A stretch of DNA of 64,000 bases from Brevundimonas sp. (GCF_029946145.1 NZ_JAQSDY010000022.1:62001-126000); one strand, 5' to 3'; positions 38,294 to 48,540 are shown, numbered from the stretch's first letter. Made by a program: numbers and translations. Notes: generated by a model not told the origin, from the letters alone.

Positions 38294-39100
38294 CTATGTA
38301 GGCATTTCACGGGCGGTTCGCACCCGGGCGACGACCGCGAGGTCCACGGCGCGCGCGCCGGCGTCCAGCAGGGCGCGGGCGCAGGCCTCGGCGGTCGCGC
38401 CCGTGGTCAACACGTCATCGACCAGAAGGATGCGGCGGCCCCGGACCCGGCGGCGACCCTCCGCCGGGACAGTGAAGGCCTTGCCGACATTCAGGCGTCG
38501 GCCGCGCGCGGACTTTCCGCCCTGGCTGGCGGTGTGGGTCTGGCGGATCAGGGCGTCGGGCAGATAGTCGAGGCCGGCGTGGCGGGCCAGCGGCCGGGCG
38601 ATCTCGGCGGCCTGGTTGAAGCGGCGCGACAGCAGGCGCAGGCGGTGAAGGGGCACGGGGGCGACGGCGTCCGCCTCGGCCAGCAGCGGGGCCGCCGAAC
38701 GGCTGACCCAGCGGGCGAACAGGGGGGCGAACGGCTGGTGGTCGCCGTGCTTGAACTGCAGGATCAGGCCGCGGGAGGCGGCGTCATAGACGCAGGCGGC
38801 CCTGGCCCGATCGAAGGCGTAGGGCTGGGCCACGCAGGCGGCGCAGCGCGGCGATGCGAACGGGCCGCCGTCCATGTCGAACCCGGCGCCGCAGCCCTCG
38901 CAGACGGGGTCCTCGAGGAAGACGACGCGGCTCCAGGCCTCGGGGGTCAGGCCGGCCGAAGCCGCGGCCTCGGGGCTGTCCCAGGCCAGGGGCGGCAGCA
39001 GCAGGTCGGTCAGGCCGCGGCCCAGCGACCGCGCGCCGCGCGTGATCTTCTGGCCGCCCGCTTTCAATCGGTCGCGCCAGCCCCCATCCTGCAGGTTCAT
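38294..39100 (-). CDS. ComF-family phosphoribosyltransferase-like protein
   Basis: A 268-residue protein. The N-terminal double zinc finger is visible as CEGCG and CAACV. The middle contains VPLHRLRLLSRRFNQAAEIA, and the C-terminal PRPP-binding loop is ILLVDDVLTTGATAEACAR. ComF/GntX proteins are linked to DNA uptake or repair in other bacteria. The start ATG 39100 overlaps head-to-head with the divergent methyltransferase start at 39099, sharing the bases CATG. Confidence 0.9.
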   Translation of the reverse strand: MNLQDGGWRDRLKAGGQKITRGARSLGRGLTDLLLPPLAWDSPEAAASAGLTPEAWSRVVFLEDPVCEGCGAGFDMDGGPFASPRCAACVAQPYAFDRARAACVYDAASRGLILQFKHGDHQPFAPLFARWVSRSAAPLLAEADAVAPVPLHRLRLLSRRFNQAAEIARPLARHAGLDYLPDALIRQTHTASQGGKSARGRRLNVGKAFTVPAEGRRRVRGRRILLVDDVLTTGATAEACARALLDAGARAVDLAVVARVRTAREMPT

Positions 39101-39992
39101 GAGCGCCTCCTCCCTTCCTCCTGTCATCTTCGATGTTCCGCGCCGTACGGCAAGGCTTGCGCGCAGTGAGCGGACGATCGGTCGCGCCGATTTCCTGCAC
39201 GCCCGCGCCGCCGACAACGCCGTGGGCAGTCTGGAAGCCCTGCTGCGCGACTGGCCGAATGTGCTGGACCTGTCTGCCCACCCCGGCGCCTTTGCCGAGG
39301 CGCTGAAGGGCAGCGTGGCCGAGGGACGGGTCGGACCCGTCGTCACGATCGGCGACCGGGCGCACCGGGCGGGTCCCGGGACCGCGCCGCCGGGCGTGGC
39401 CGACCAGTCGCAGGACCTGATCGTCTCGCTGATGAGCCTGCACTGGGCCAATGACCTGCCCGGCGCCCTGGTCCAGATACGCCGGGCGCTGAAGCCGGAC
39501 GGGCTGTTCCTGGGGACGCTGCTGGGCGCCGGGACGCTGAAGGAACTGCGCGCGGTGCTGACCGAGGCCGAGCTGGAGGCGCGCGGCGGAGCCCAGGCGC
39601 GGGTGTCGCCCTTCGCCGACGGCTTCGACGGGGCGGCCCTGCTGCAGCGGGCGGGTTTCGCCCTGCCGGTGGCGGACGTGGACCGGGTGACGGTGCGCTA
39701 TCCGGACATGCTGGCGCTGGTGCGGGATCTGCGGGCCATGGGCGAGACAAACGTATTGGCGGGGCCGCTACGACCGCTGACGCGCGGCATCGCGGGCCGG
39801 GCGGCGGAACTGTACGCCGAGCGGTTCGGGGAGGCGGACGGACGGATCCCCGCGACCTTCGAGATCGTCCATCTGGCCGGCTGGGCTCCGCACGAAAGCC
39901 AGCAGAAGCCGCTGCCGCGCGGCTCGGCGAAAATGCGGCTGGCAGATGCGCTGGGGGTCAGGGAGCAGACGGGCGAAGATCAGGACGACTAG
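39099..39992 (+). CDS. SAM-dependent methyltransferase, NDUFAF5/BioC-like
   Basis: A 297-residue protein. The N-terminus FDVPRRTARLARSERTIGRADFLH resembles (in two parts) the alphaproteobacterial and mitochondrial NDUFAF5 group; the SAM-binding region is weakly conserved (VLDLSAHPG in place of the usual Gly-rich loop). Motifs LIVSLMSLHWANDLPG and ALKPDGLFLGTLLG follow, as in BioC relatives. NDUFAF5 modifies a complex I subunit; a similar assembly role is inferred, not shown. The start codon overlaps the comF start on the other strand. Confidence 0.82.
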   Translation: MSASSLPPVIFDVPRRTARLARSERTIGRADFLHARAADNAVGSLEALLRDWPNVLDLSAHPGAFAEALKGSVAEGRVGPVVTIGDRAHRAGPGTAPPGVADQSQDLIVSLMSLHWANDLPGALVQIRRALKPDGLFLGTLLGAGTLKELRAVLTEAELEARGGAQARVSPFADGFDGAALLQRAGFALPVADVDRVTVRYPDMLALVRDLRAMGETNVLAGPLRPLTRGIAGRAAELYAERFGEADGRIPATFEIVHLAGWAPHESQQKPLPRGSAKMRLADALGVREQTGEDQDD

Positions 39993-40171
39993 CCGCCCAT
40001 CGCCGCCCGTAGCTTGTCCATGGCCCCGTTGAAGACGCCGCTGCCCGTCGCGCCGAACGCCTGCAGGGCGCCGAGGATGACGAGGAACATCAGGGCCAGG
40101 ATCATGCCGTATTCGATGGCCGTGGCCCCGTTCTCGTCGCGCGCGAGGCGGGAAAGGAAGCGTCGCAGCAT
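39989..40171 (-). CDS. Flp/Fap-type pilin
   Basis: A 60-residue type IVb prepilin. A basic leader is followed by the G/ATAIEYG processing and assembly motif (NGATAIEYGMIL), with cleavage after the Gly and the conserved Glu at position +5, and one hydrophobic helix. Flp pilins are exported by the Tad/Cpa apparatus for surface attachment. No tad genes are in this window, so it is an isolated extra pilin. The stop overlaps that of the convergent methyltransferase gene. Confidence 0.93.
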   Translation of the reverse strand: MLRRFLSRLARDENGATAIEYGMILALMFLVILGALQAFGATGSGVFNGAMDKLRAAMGG

Positions 40172-40192
40172 CGGCCCCCTCCTTTTCGGCGG

Positions 40193-40603
40193 CTAGAGCA
40201 GGTCGCGCAGCCAGGCGACCAGGGGTTCGTCGGCCGGAGGCATGGGCCAGTCCGAAAGCTGGTTCGGTCTCACCCATTTCAGCGCCGCGTGCTCGCGGTT
40301 CTGAACCACCCCCGACCAGCGTCGGCATAGCCACAGTGGCATCAAGAGGTGAAATGAATCGTAAGCGTGGCTGGTAAACACGAACGGGGCCAGGCAGGCC
40401 TCGTTCACGTCGATGCCCAGTTCTTCCTTCAGTTCGCGGATCAGCGCCGCCTCGGGCCGTTCGCCGGGCTCGACCTTGCCGCCGGGGAATTCCCACAGGC
40501 CTGCCAGCTGTTTGCCCTCGGGCCGCTGGGCGATCAGCACCCGGCCGTCGGCGTCGATCAGGGCCACGGCGACGACGAGGATGGTGGGAAGCCCCTCGCT
40601 CAC
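40193..40603 (-). CDS. mutT: 8-oxo-dGTP diphosphatase
   Basis: A 136-residue Nudix hydrolase. The Nudix box is GGKVEPGERPEAALIRELKEELGI, read across residues about 38-61 with the REEL-type core (RELKEELG). The preceding LAGLWEFPGGK is typical of MutT, which removes 8-oxo-dGTP. It starts at GTG 40603, overlapping the argJ stop as GTGA; the gene is last in PPIase-argJ-mutT. Confidence 0.93.
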   Translation of the reverse strand: MSEGLPTILVVAVALIDADGRVLIAQRPEGKQLAGLWEFPGGKVEPGERPEAALIRELKEELGIDVNEACLAPFVFTSHAYDSFHLLMPLWLCRRWSGVVQNREHAALKWVRPNQLSDWPMPPADEPLVAWLRDLL

Positions 40604-42000
40604 GAGCGATAATCGCCGTTGATCTCGACGTAGCGTTTGGTCAGGTCGCAGGTCCAGACGGTGGCCGAGGCGCGGCCCGAGCCGACGTCGACGGTGATGT
40701 CGATCTCGGCGTTCTTCATATAGGCGCTCATCTTCGCCTCGTCGTAGGTCGGCGACGGAGCGCCGTCGACGGCGGCGACATGGGGGCCGAAGCGGATGGC
40801 CAGACGGTCGCGGTCGACCGGCTCCTCGGTCTTGCCGACGGCCATGACGACCCGGCCCCAGTTGGCGTCCTCGCCGGCGAGGGCGGTCTTGACCAGGGGG
40901 CTGTCGGCGATCGACTTGGCCAGTTTGCGGGCCGAGGCGGGCGAGGCCGCGCCCTCCACCGTGACGCGGACGAATTTGGTCGCGCCCTCGCCGTCGCGGA
41001 CCAGCTGGTGGGCGAGGTTCAGCATGACCTTGTCCAGCGCGGCCGAGAATTCCTTCAGCCTCCGGTCGCCGACCCGGCCGATGCGCGGCGCTCCGCTCGC
41101 GCCCGTGGCGAACAGCAGGCAGGTGTCGTTGGTCGAGGTGTCGCCGTCGACGGTGACGCTGTTGAAGGTGGTGCGAACGTGCAGGCCCAGCAGGGCGCGC
41201 AGCACCGGCGGAGCGATGGCCGCGTCGGTGACGATGAAGCCCAGCATGGTGGCCATGTCGGGGGCGATCATCCCCGAGCCCTTGGCGATGCCGGCGATGC
41301 GGACCGTGTGGCCCTCGATTCTGCACTCGGCGTATGCGCCCTTGGGGAAGGTGTCGGTGGTCATGATGCCCTGACCCGCGCGCGCCCATTGCTCGGTCGG
41401 GTGAGTGTCCGCATCAAGGGCCGTCTCGATGTCGTTCAGACGGGCGGTGATCTTGCGGTCGTCCAGCACCACCCCGATCACCCCGGTCGAGGCCAGCATC
41501 ACGTCGCGCTGGCGGCAGCCGAAGCGTTTGGCCAGTTCGGAGGCGGTGCGCCGGGCGGCGTCGGCCCCGGCCTTTCCGGTGAAGGCATTGGCGCAGCCGG
41601 CGTTGACGACCAGGCCGCGGACGTCGGCGCCGCCCCCGGTTCCGTCCAGCTGCCGCTTGCACCAGTCGACCGGCGCCGAGCCGATCTTGTGCCGGGTGAA
41701 GACGCCGGCGCAGGTGGTCCCGCGGGCGAAACGGAACACCACCAGGTCGTCACGCTCGTGCTTGTAGAAGCCGGCGCGGGCGGTGGCGATCTCGACCCCG
41801 CCGATGGGCGGAATGGTCGGGAAGGGCACGGCCAGCGGCGATATTTCGAGACCGGGCTTGCCGGGCGCGGCGGGCGCCGCCGGTTTCGGCGTCGAGGTGG
41901 TGGCGCGTTTCAGGGCCGTGGCCAGCGGATCCAGGGCCTTTTCCAGCGCCTGTTCGAACTTCTGGCCGGTCGAGGCGCGGCCCTCGGGCGGGCGGTTCAC
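40600..42000 (-). CDS. argJ: Glutamate N-acetyltransferase / amino-acid acetyltransferase
   Basis: A 466-residue enzyme of the arginine acetyl cycle, transferring acetyl from N-acetylornithine to glutamate. It is made as a precursor that cleaves itself before a Thr. The site is visible as GSGMIAPDMATMLGF (nucleophile Thr in ATML), with the upstream GIMTTDTFPKGAYAE and the downstream NDTCLLFATG. An N-terminal Ala/Pro/Lys-rich extension of about 50 residues precedes the normal family start (LAVPFPTIPPIGGVEIATA). The GTG start overlaps the PPIase stop as GTGA. Confidence 0.95.
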   Translation of the reverse strand: MNRPPEGRASTGQKFEQALEKALDPLATALKRATTSTPKPAAPAAPGKPGLEISPLAVPFPTIPPIGGVEIATARAGFYKHERDDLVVFRFARGTTCAGVFTRHKIGSAPVDWCKRQLDGTGGGADVRGLVVNAGCANAFTGKAGADAARRTASELAKRFGCRQRDVMLASTGVIGVVLDDRKITARLNDIETALDADTHPTEQWARAGQGIMTTDTFPKGAYAECRIEGHTVRIAGIAKGSGMIAPDMATMLGFIVTDAAIAPPVLRALLGLHVRTTFNSVTVDGDTSTNDTCLLFATGASGAPRIGRVGDRRLKEFSAALDKVMLNLAHQLVRDGEGATKFVRVTVEGAASPASARKLAKSIADSPLVKTALAGEDANWGRVVMAVGKTEEPVDRDRLAIRFGPHVAAVDGAPSPTYDEAKMSAYMKNAEIDITVDVGSGRASATVWTCDLTKRYVEINGDYRS

Positions 42001-42962
42001 GACTTTTTCGCCGCGACGGGAGCGGCGGCGGCGGGAGTCGGAGCGGCCGGGGCCGGCGTGGCGGCCGACGACCGCGGGGCCGAGGCCGGTTCCTGCGAGC
42101 CGGCGGCGTCGCCCTCGAGCAGGATGTCCACCTTCGCCTTGCCGCGCAGCTGTTCCAGCAGTTGGCGCACGCCCTCATAGGTCAGATAGCGCACGATCTG
42201 CGGCCGGGCCTGCTCCAGGGTCGGCGGCGTTTCGCGGCGACGGTCCTCGACCCGCAGCACGGCCCAGCCGCCCTCGGTCTGGAACGGGCCGACGGTCGAG
42301 CCGGCGGGCTTGTCGCGCAGGGCGTTGGCGTAGGCTTCGGGCATGACGTCCAGCGTCCGGTAGCCCAGGTCTCCGCCGGAATAGCGGGTGGCGTCGTCGA
42401 TCGAGCTTTCGGCGGCCACGGCCTCGAAGGCCGCGCCCTGCGCCAGTATGCCGATGACCGCGTCGGCCTCGGGCCGGGTTCGCGACAGGATCAGGCGCAC
42501 GCGGATCTCCTCAGAGGTCTGCGCCAGCCGGACCTGCTCCTGATAGATGGTCTCGACCGCGCGGTCCGAAATCGTGCCGTTGACGACGGTTTCGACCAGC
42601 ATGTCGCCCAGGATGCGTTCGCGGGTCGCCTCGAGCCGGCGCTGGGCCAGGGCCGAGTTGTCCAGACCGCGGCGGTCGGCCTCGGCGGCCAGCAGCTTCT
42701 GGTCGATGACCTCGTCCAGCACGCGGCGGAACAGGTCCGAGGTGACGTCCAGCGGCTCGCCCTCTCCCACCAGACCTTGAGCCACCGCCTCGCGCTTGAC
42801 GTCGGAGGCCCAGATGGTCTGATCCTGGACCTTCGCCACGGCCCGGTCGCCCGGCTCGGGCGGACGGTCGGAGCCGGCGCCCCGGCCGCAGGACGCCACG
42901 CCCAGCGAAAGCGCCAGACAGGCGGCGATCAGGACCGGTGCGAAGGGGGTGGAAAGCCTCAT
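41997..42962 (-). CDS. Peptidylprolyl isomerase lipoprotein (parvulin/SurA-like)
   Basis: A 321-residue exported protein. The lipobox VASC gives the lipidated Cys near residue 25. A SurA-N-type helical chaperone domain follows (EVIDQKLLAAEADRRGLDNS), then a parvulin domain (RVRLILSRTRPEADAVIG ... GGDLGYRTLDVMPEAYANAL). The tail is Ala/Pro-rich. It probably assists folding of outer-membrane proteins. It is co-transcribed with argJ and mutT, and divergent from secA across 240 bases that must hold both promoters. Confidence 0.92.
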   Translation of the reverse strand: MRLSTPFAPVLIAACLALSLGVASCGRGAGSDRPPEPGDRAVAKVQDQTIWASDVKREAVAQGLVGEGEPLDVTSDLFRRVLDEVIDQKLLAAEADRRGLDNSALAQRRLEATRERILGDMLVETVVNGTISDRAVETIYQEQVRLAQTSEEIRVRLILSRTRPEADAVIGILAQGAAFEAVAAESSIDDATRYSGGDLGYRTLDVMPEAYANALRDKPAGSTVGPFQTEGGWAVLRVEDRRRETPPTLEQARPQIVRYLTYEGVRQLLEQLRGKAKVDILLEGDAAGSQEPASAPRSSAATPAPAAPTPAAAAPVAAKKS

Positions 42963-43202
42963 CGGGGGCGCGCTCCGTCACGGGGCGGGAGAGGCCCTCG
43001 CGTTGACAGGGATAAGGTCGGTGCTTAAGTCCCGCCTGCGCCCAAGTCGAGGGGTTTTCGAACGTTCGCGCGGCCCTCGCGCGCGCCTGTGTAGCAGGGC
43101 GCCGGGCCGACGACGCCGGGAACCTCCGGGCGAAGTCGCCGCCGCTCCTTCGAGACCTTCCAGTACCAGAGCCCCTGTCGCTCGCCCGCCTTCGGATCAT
43201 CC

Positions 43203-46097
43203 ATGCTCGGCATCGCCAAGAAGATTTTCGGCTCCTCCAACGACCGCAAGGTCAAGGACTTCATGGGCCGGGTCCAGAAGATCAACGCGCTGGAGGACAA
43301 GTTCGCCGCCCTGTCGGACGACGAGCTGCGGATGATGACAGACGCCTTCCGCGATCGGCTGGCGGCGGGCGAGACCCTCGACAAGATCATGAACGAGGCC
43401 TTCGCGGTCGCCCGCGAGGCGTCCAAGCGGGTCCTCGGCCAGCGTCAGTACGACGTCCAGCTGGCCGGCGGCATGATCCTGCACGACGGCGGCATCGCCG
43501 AGATGCGCACCGGCGAGGGCAAGACCCTGGTCGCCGTGGCGGCCGTGTATCTGAACGCCCTGTCCGGCAAGGGCGTGCACGTCATCACCGTCAACGACTA
43601 TCTGGCGCGGCGCGACGCCGAATGGATGGGACGCGTCTACCGCTTCCTCGGCATGGAGGTCGGCGTCATCGTCAACGGCCTGTCGTCGGGCCAGCGCCAG
43701 GCGGCCTATGCGGCCGACATCACCTACGGCACCAACAACGAATTCGGCTTCGACTATCTGCGCGACAACCTGGTCTATGACCGCAAGGAGATGGTGCAAC
43801 GGCCGCACCATTTCGCCATCGTCGACGAGGTCGACTCCATCCTGATCGACGAGGCGCGCACGCCGCTGATCATCTCAGGCCCGACCGAGGACCGGTCGGA
43901 CCTGTATCTGATCGTCGACGGCATCATCAAGGAACTGATCCAGGACAAGACCACCTTCGACCTCGACGAGAAGCAGCGTCAGGCGCTGCTGACCGAGGAG
44001 GGTTCCGAGAAGATCGAACAGATCATGGAGGAGCGCGAGCTGTTCGCGCCCGACACCACGGGTCTGTACGACGCCGCCAACATCACCCTGGTGCACCACA
44101 TCAACCAGGCCCTGCGCGCCAACACCCTGTATCAAAAGGACAAGGACTACATCATCAAGGCCGGCGAGGTCATGCTGATCGATGAGTTCACGGGCCGGAT
44201 GATGACCGGGCGCCGCCTGTCCGAAGGCCTGCACCAAGCCATCGAGGCCAAGGAGGGCGTGAAGATCATGCCTGAAAACCAGACCCTGGCCTCGGTCACG
44301 ATCCAGAACTATTTCCGCCTCTACGAGAAGCTGTCCGGCATGACCGGCACGGCGGCGACCGAGGCGCAGGAGTTCCTCGACATCTACAAGATGGACGTGC
44401 TGGAGGTGCCGACCAACCGGCCCGTCAAACGCATCGACCACGATGACGAGATCTTCCGCACCGAGGCCGAGAAGAACCTGGCCATCGCCGCCCTGATCGC
44501 CGAATGCCACGTCAAGGGTCAGCCGATCCTGGTCGGCACCGTCTCGATCGAGAAGTCCGAGACCCTGTCCGAGCTGCTGAAGACCCACGAGTACGAGGTC
44601 ACGCTCAAGACGCTGAAGCCGCAGCACGCCCATCTGATGGAAATGGTGGTCAGCGAGGACGAGAAGGTCCGCCGCGAGGCCAAGAAGGCCTACGCCGCCC
44701 TCAAGGACGAGGACTTCGACATCGAGGTCAAGCGCGGCAAGGGCATTCCGCACAGCGTGCTGAACGCCCGCCAGCACGAGCAGGAAGCCTATATCGTCGC
44801 CGACGCCGGCCTGCCGGGCGTGGTGACCATCGCCACCAACATGGCCGGCCGCGGCACCGACATCCAGCTTGGCGGCAACCTGGAAATGCGGCTGCAGAAG
44901 TGGCGCCAGGAAAACCGCAACATGGCGGTCGAGATCACGCCGGAGATGGAGGCCGCGGAAGAGGCCCGTCTGAAGGCCGATATCGCCGTGCAGAAGCAGA
45001 AGTCGCTGGCCGCCGGCGGTCTGTTCGTGCTCGGCACCGAGCGCCACGAAAGCCGCCGTATCGACAATCAGCTGCGCGGCCGGACCGGCCGTCAGGGCGA
45101 CCCGGGCACGTCGAAATTCTTCCTGTCCTGCGAGGACGACCTGCTGCGCATCTTCGCCGGCGACCGTCTGGACGCCATCATGCGCAGCTTCGGCGTGGCC
45201 GAGGGCGAGGCCATCTCGCACCCATGGCTGAACCGCGCCGTCGAGACCGCCCAGAAGCGGGTCGAGACCCGCAACTACGACATCCGCAAGAACCTGCTGA
45301 AGTACGACGACGTCGTGAACGACCAGCGCAAGGCCGTGTTCGAGCAGCGTCAGGAGTTCATGGACTCCGAGGACCTGTCCGAACTGGTCGGCGAATTCCG
45401 CAACGACGTGATCTCGGACCTGATCGAAAAGCATATGCCGCCCAAGGCCTATGCCGAGCAGTGGGACATGGACGGGCTGGACGAGAAGATCCGTTCGACC
45501 CTGGGTCTGGAGCTGCCGCTGCACGACTGGGCGGCCGAGGAGGGCGTCTCCAACGAGGAGATCGAAGAGCGGGTCGTGGCCGCGGCGGACGCACGCGCCG
45601 CCGAGCGGATGGAGCAGATCGGCGCCGACCAGACGCGCGGCCTGGAGAAGCAGTTCCTGCTGCAGATGATCGACATGCAGTGGCGCGAGCACCTGGTCCA
45701 CCTGGACCACCTGCGCGGCGTCATCGGCCTGCGCGGCTACGGCCAGCGCGATCCGCTGAACGAGTACAAGACCGAGGCCTTCAACCTGTTCGAGACGCTG
45801 CTGTACGAGCTGCGCCACAACGTCACCCGCTGGCTGATGACGGTCGAATTCCGCTTCGAACAGCCGGCCCCGATGGAGATGCCCGAGTTCCAGGAAATCC
45901 ACCTGAACCCCGGCACCGGCGAGAACGAGATGTCCAACCCGCTGGCCCAGAACCCGGAAGGCCAGCTGACCGGCGACGACCGCGCCCGTCTGCCGGTCGA
46001 TCTGCTGGCGGCCGGCTGGGAACGCACGCCCCGCAATTCGAACTGCCCCTGCGGCTCGGGCCGCAAGTTCAAACACTGCCACGGCAGTCTGATTTAA
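43203..46097 (+). CDS. secA: Preprotein translocase ATPase SecA
   Basis: A 964-residue motor of the Sec translocon. NBD1 has Walker [19 protein letters not shown] and the [19 protein letters not shown] segment; a preprotein cross-linking domain follows. NBD2 has [14 protein letters not shown] and [19 protein letters not shown]. Next come the helical scaffold and the C-terminal zinc tail [14 protein letters not shown], which binds SecB and phospholipid. All features are present and length is normal for alphaproteobacteria. Confidence 0.99.
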   Translation: MLGIAKKIFGSSNDRKVKDFMGRVQKINALEDKFAALSDDELRMMTDAFRDRLAAGETLDKIMNEAFAVAREASKRVLGQRQYDVQLAGGMILHDGGIAEMRTGEGKTLVAVAAVYLNALSGKGVHVITVNDYLARRDAEWMGRVYRFLGMEVGVIVNGLSSGQRQAAYAADITYGTNNEFGFDYLRDNLVYDRKEMVQRPHHFAIVDEVDSILIDEARTPLIISGPTEDRSDLYLIVDGIIKELIQDKTTFDLDEKQRQALLTEEGSEKIEQIMEERELFAPDTTGLYDAANITLVHHINQALRANTLYQKDKDYIIKAGEVMLIDEFTGRMMTGRRLSEGLHQAIEAKEGVKIMPENQTLASVTIQNYFRLYEKLSGMTGTAATEAQEFLDIYKMDVLEVPTNRPVKRIDHDDEIFRTEAEKNLAIAALIAECHVKGQPILVGTVSIEKSETLSELLKTHEYEVTLKTLKPQHAHLMEMVVSEDEKVRREAKKAYAALKDEDFDIEVKRGKGIPHSVLNARQHEQEAYIVADAGLPGVVTIATNMAGRGTDIQLGGNLEMRLQKWRQENRNMAVEITPEMEAAEEARLKADIAVQKQKSLAAGGLFVLGTERHESRRIDNQLRGRTGRQGDPGTSKFFLSCEDDLLRIFAGDRLDAIMRSFGVAEGEAISHPWLNRAVETAQKRVETRNYDIRKNLLKYDDVVNDQRKAVFEQRQEFMDSEDLSELVGEFRNDVISDLIEKHMPPKAYAEQWDMDGLDEKIRSTLGLELPLHDWAAEEGVSNEEIEERVVAAADARAAERMEQIGADQTRGLEKQFLLQMIDMQWREHLVHLDHLRGVIGLRGYGQRDPLNEYKTEAFNLFETLLYELRHNVTRWLMTVEFRFEQPAPMEMPEFQEIHLNPGTGENEMSNPLAQNPEGQLTGDDRARLPVDLLAAGWERTPRNSNCPCGSGRKFKHCHGSLI

Positions 46098-46167
46098 GGG
46101 CGCTGCTTGAGCGCGGGGGAGGGGGCCGCTAACCACGGTCTTTGCTGAACCCGCGCCGGAGCTTCCC

Positions 46168-47346
46168 ATGAGCCGCAAGGACCTGTTCTCCCGCGCGCTG
46201 TCGCTGGACCCGGAGCGGCTGCATTTCGCGGCGCACAGCCATCATCTGTGGCCCGACGCCAGCTTCGACGGACAGGTGCAGGCCTGGGTCGAGGCCAACC
46301 GGTTCGCCGACCGGAAATGGGACCTGATCTTCGGCGAGGTCGTTCCACGGGCCCAGGCCGAGGTCGCGCGCGAGCTGAACCTGCCCGATCCGAACACGGT
46401 GGTTTTCGCGCCCAACACCCACGACCTGCTGCTGCGCGTCTTCTCCGGCGTGGCGCACAAGCCCGTCCGCATCCTGTCGACCGACGGCGAGTTCCACTCG
46501 TTCCGGCGTCAGGGCGAGCGTTGGGAAGAGGCGGGCGAGGCCCTGATCACCCGCGTGCCGCTGGAGCCGTTCGACACCTTCGAGGATCGGTTCGTGGCGG
46601 CGGCCCAAGCTGGTCAAGACGTGGGCGGCGGTTTCGATCTGATCATCGTCAGTCAGGTCTTCTTTCGCACCGGACAGGTGTTCGGCGGCGTCGCCGACCT
46701 GGCCGCGCTGGCGGACCCGGCGGGGCCGTGGGTGATCATCGACGGCTATCACGGCTTCATGGCCACGCCGACCGACCTGGCTGCGGTCGCGGATCGGGTC
46801 TTCTATCTGGCGGGCGGATACAAATACGCCATGGCGGGCGAAGGGGTCTGTTTCCTGCACGCGCCGGGCGGCTACTGCCCGCGGCCGGTGATCACGGGCT
46901 GGTTCGCCGAGTTCGGGGATCTGGCGGGGCCGCCGGGCGGGGTGCAGTACCGCGGCGACGCCGGCCGGTTCTGGGGCGCCACCTTCGACGTGACGCCGCT
47001 GTACCGGTTCAACGCCGTGCGGGAGATGCTGGACGGGGCGGGGCTGGGCACGGCCGATGTCGCCGCCCATGCGCGGGGGTTGATGCAGCGGTTCCAGGGT
47101 GCGGTCGCTGACGGCGAGACGGGCAGGCTGGGCGAGGCCGAACTGATCAATCCGGTGACGGACGATGGAGCCCGCGCGCGGTTCCTGGCCTTCCGGCACG
47201 ACAAGGCCGCGGGATGGAAGGGCCGGCTGCTGGACGCGGGCGTGGTCACCGACGTGCGCGACGACGTCATCCGGTTCGGCTTCGGCCTGTACCAGGACGC
47301 GGCCGACGTGGAGCGGCTGATCGCGGTCTGCAAGCGGGTGCTCTAG
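46168..47346 (+). CDS. PLP-dependent enzyme, aminotransferase class V / kynureninase-like
   Basis: A 392-residue fold-type I PLP enzyme. Visible motifs are VVFAPNTHDLLLRV (cofactor phosphate contact), IIDGYHGFMATP (the conserved Asp and His), and AGGYKYAMAGEG with the Schiff-base Lys. The opening LHFAAHSHHLWPDA resembles kynureninase-like proteins rather than cysteine desulfurases. The reaction is unknown, and no tryptophan-catabolism genes are adjacent. It lies 70 bases after secA but appears separate in function. Confidence 0.85.
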   Translation: MSRKDLFSRALSLDPERLHFAAHSHHLWPDASFDGQVQAWVEANRFADRKWDLIFGEVVPRAQAEVARELNLPDPNTVVFAPNTHDLLLRVFSGVAHKPVRILSTDGEFHSFRRQGERWEEAGEALITRVPLEPFDTFEDRFVAAAQAGQDVGGGFDLIIVSQVFFRTGQVFGGVADLAALADPAGPWVIIDGYHGFMATPTDLAAVADRVFYLAGGYKYAMAGEGVCFLHAPGGYCPRPVITGWFAEFGDLAGPPGGVQYRGDAGRFWGATFDVTPLYRFNAVREMLDGAGLGTADVAAHARGLMQRFQGAVADGETGRLGEAELINPVTDDGARARFLAFRHDKAAGWKGRLLDAGVVTDVRDDVIRFGFGLYQDAADVERLIAVCKRVL

Positions 47347-47359
47347 GTCGAAATACATA

Positions 47360-47390
47360 CCGTGCATCCTCGCCTTCGCGGGACGCACGG
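47360..47390. repeat. Degenerate solo REP-like element
   Basis: CCGTGCATCC...CGCACGG resembles the REP core at 8755 and 9354 but is shortened and changed inside (CTCGCCTTCGCGGG). It can form a hairpin between two convergent genes. Confidence 0.65.
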
Positions 47391-47424
47391 ATTTATGGGC
47401 CGGGTTCCCCACTCGGAGGCCGGA

Positions 47425-48306
47425 TCAGAAGAAGGTGGTGTCTTCCGTCTGCTTCGCCTCGGGCGCCTTGCGTGGAGCGGGCGGGGTCGCGGGACGCGGA
47501 GCGATCGGAGCGGTTCCCGGCGCCGGAGCCGGCGAAACGCCGTCCACGGCGGGCGGCGTCGCCGGGACGTTCGGCCAGGGCAGGCTCTCGGGACTGCCGT
47601 CGCCCGGGTATGTGGAGGGCGCGGCCTGATCGCCGGGAGCGACCCCCGGGGTCTCGATCCGGTCCGGCGCGTCGAGGTCGTCGCGGATGAAGGTCCACGA
47701 CCGGGAGTCCGAGCAGGCGCAGGCCTTCATGAAACCCTCGCGGTCGCGCCAGATGATCAGCGGATAACGGGTCTGCAGGCCTTCCTGATTCAGCTTCTCG
47801 GCCAGGCTGGCGACGAAGCTGCGTCCGGCCTCGACCACCGCGCCGCGCGCCAGATTGCCGTCGGCGGCGGGAATGCCCGCGGCCGTCCAGTTGCGCACCG
47901 GGGTCGCGGTCCAGCGCTGGTACAGGGTCCAGTCCCGCGTCAGCCACAGCTCGGCCACGCTGGCGCGCTCGGCGGCGGTGGATTGCGCCAGCCCCTCGCG
48001 GTCCGGCCGGGCGAACAGGATGATCCGGGCCTCGACGCCCGCGGCGCGGAGTTTGGGGACCTCCTCCATCTCGTAGCGTTGCATGGCGGCGGAGTCGCGG
48101 TAGCCGATGATGTAGAGGGGCTCGCCGCCGCCGCCGGCCGAAACCCACGAGGACTCGTCCAGCAGCCGCTGGATCGAGGCCTGATTGCGCTGCACCGTCA
48201 CCGGCTGGAAGCGGGCGTAGAAATGCTGATAGGCCCAGAAACCGCCGATCGCGATCACGAGGCCGATGACGGCCGCCAGGGCTGACCAGACGAAAAATCG
48301 ACGCAT
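47425..48306 (-). CDS. Hypothetical membrane-anchored protein, possible thioredoxin-like fold
   Basis: A 293-residue protein with an N-terminal membrane span (WSALAAVIGLVIAIGGFWAY) and a periplasmic domain. LYIIGYRDSAAMQRYE, GVEARIILFARPDR and the later LIIWRDREGFMKACACSD recall DsbC-like or thioredoxin-fold proteins, with CAC as the only Cys pair. A C-terminal Pro/Ala-rich tail of about 70 residues ends in EDTTFF. The start is ATG 48306 (MRRFF). The thioredoxin relation is only a resemblance. The function is unknown. Confidence 0.7.
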   Translation of the reverse strand: MRRFFVWSALAAVIGLVIAIGGFWAYQHFYARFQPVTVQRNQASIQRLLDESSWVSAGGGGEPLYIIGYRDSAAMQRYEMEEVPKLRAAGVEARIILFARPDREGLAQSTAAERASVAELWLTRDWTLYQRWTATPVRNWTAAGIPAADGNLARGAVVEAGRSFVASLAEKLNQEGLQTRYPLIIWRDREGFMKACACSDSRSWTFIRDDLDAPDRIETPGVAPGDQAAPSTYPGDGSPESLPWPNVPATPPAVDGVSPAPAPGTAPIAPRPATPPAPRKAPEAKQTEDTTFF

Positions 48307-48540
48307 GCGGGGGAGCGCTCCAGCTTCACTGTCCGAACAGATAACGCTTACCATCGAATTACGTCGCTTTCGAACAGGATACGCGCCTGACGCGTCCGCG
48401 CCGGCCGGTCGGCGCTTGCAGCGGCCCGCGCCCTCGGTTCCTGTTCTCGCCGGTCCCGGTCCGGAGAAGCAGGCGATGGGTGTTCAATTGAGGGGGTTGA
48501 AGATGCTGGCGCGCGCCCTGGTAATGGCGGCGGTCCCGCC

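Noticed and set aside
43875-46178. Long open frame of 767 codons opposite secA
   Set aside because: Same artefact; Leu/Val/Gln-rich, no motif, fully inside secA.
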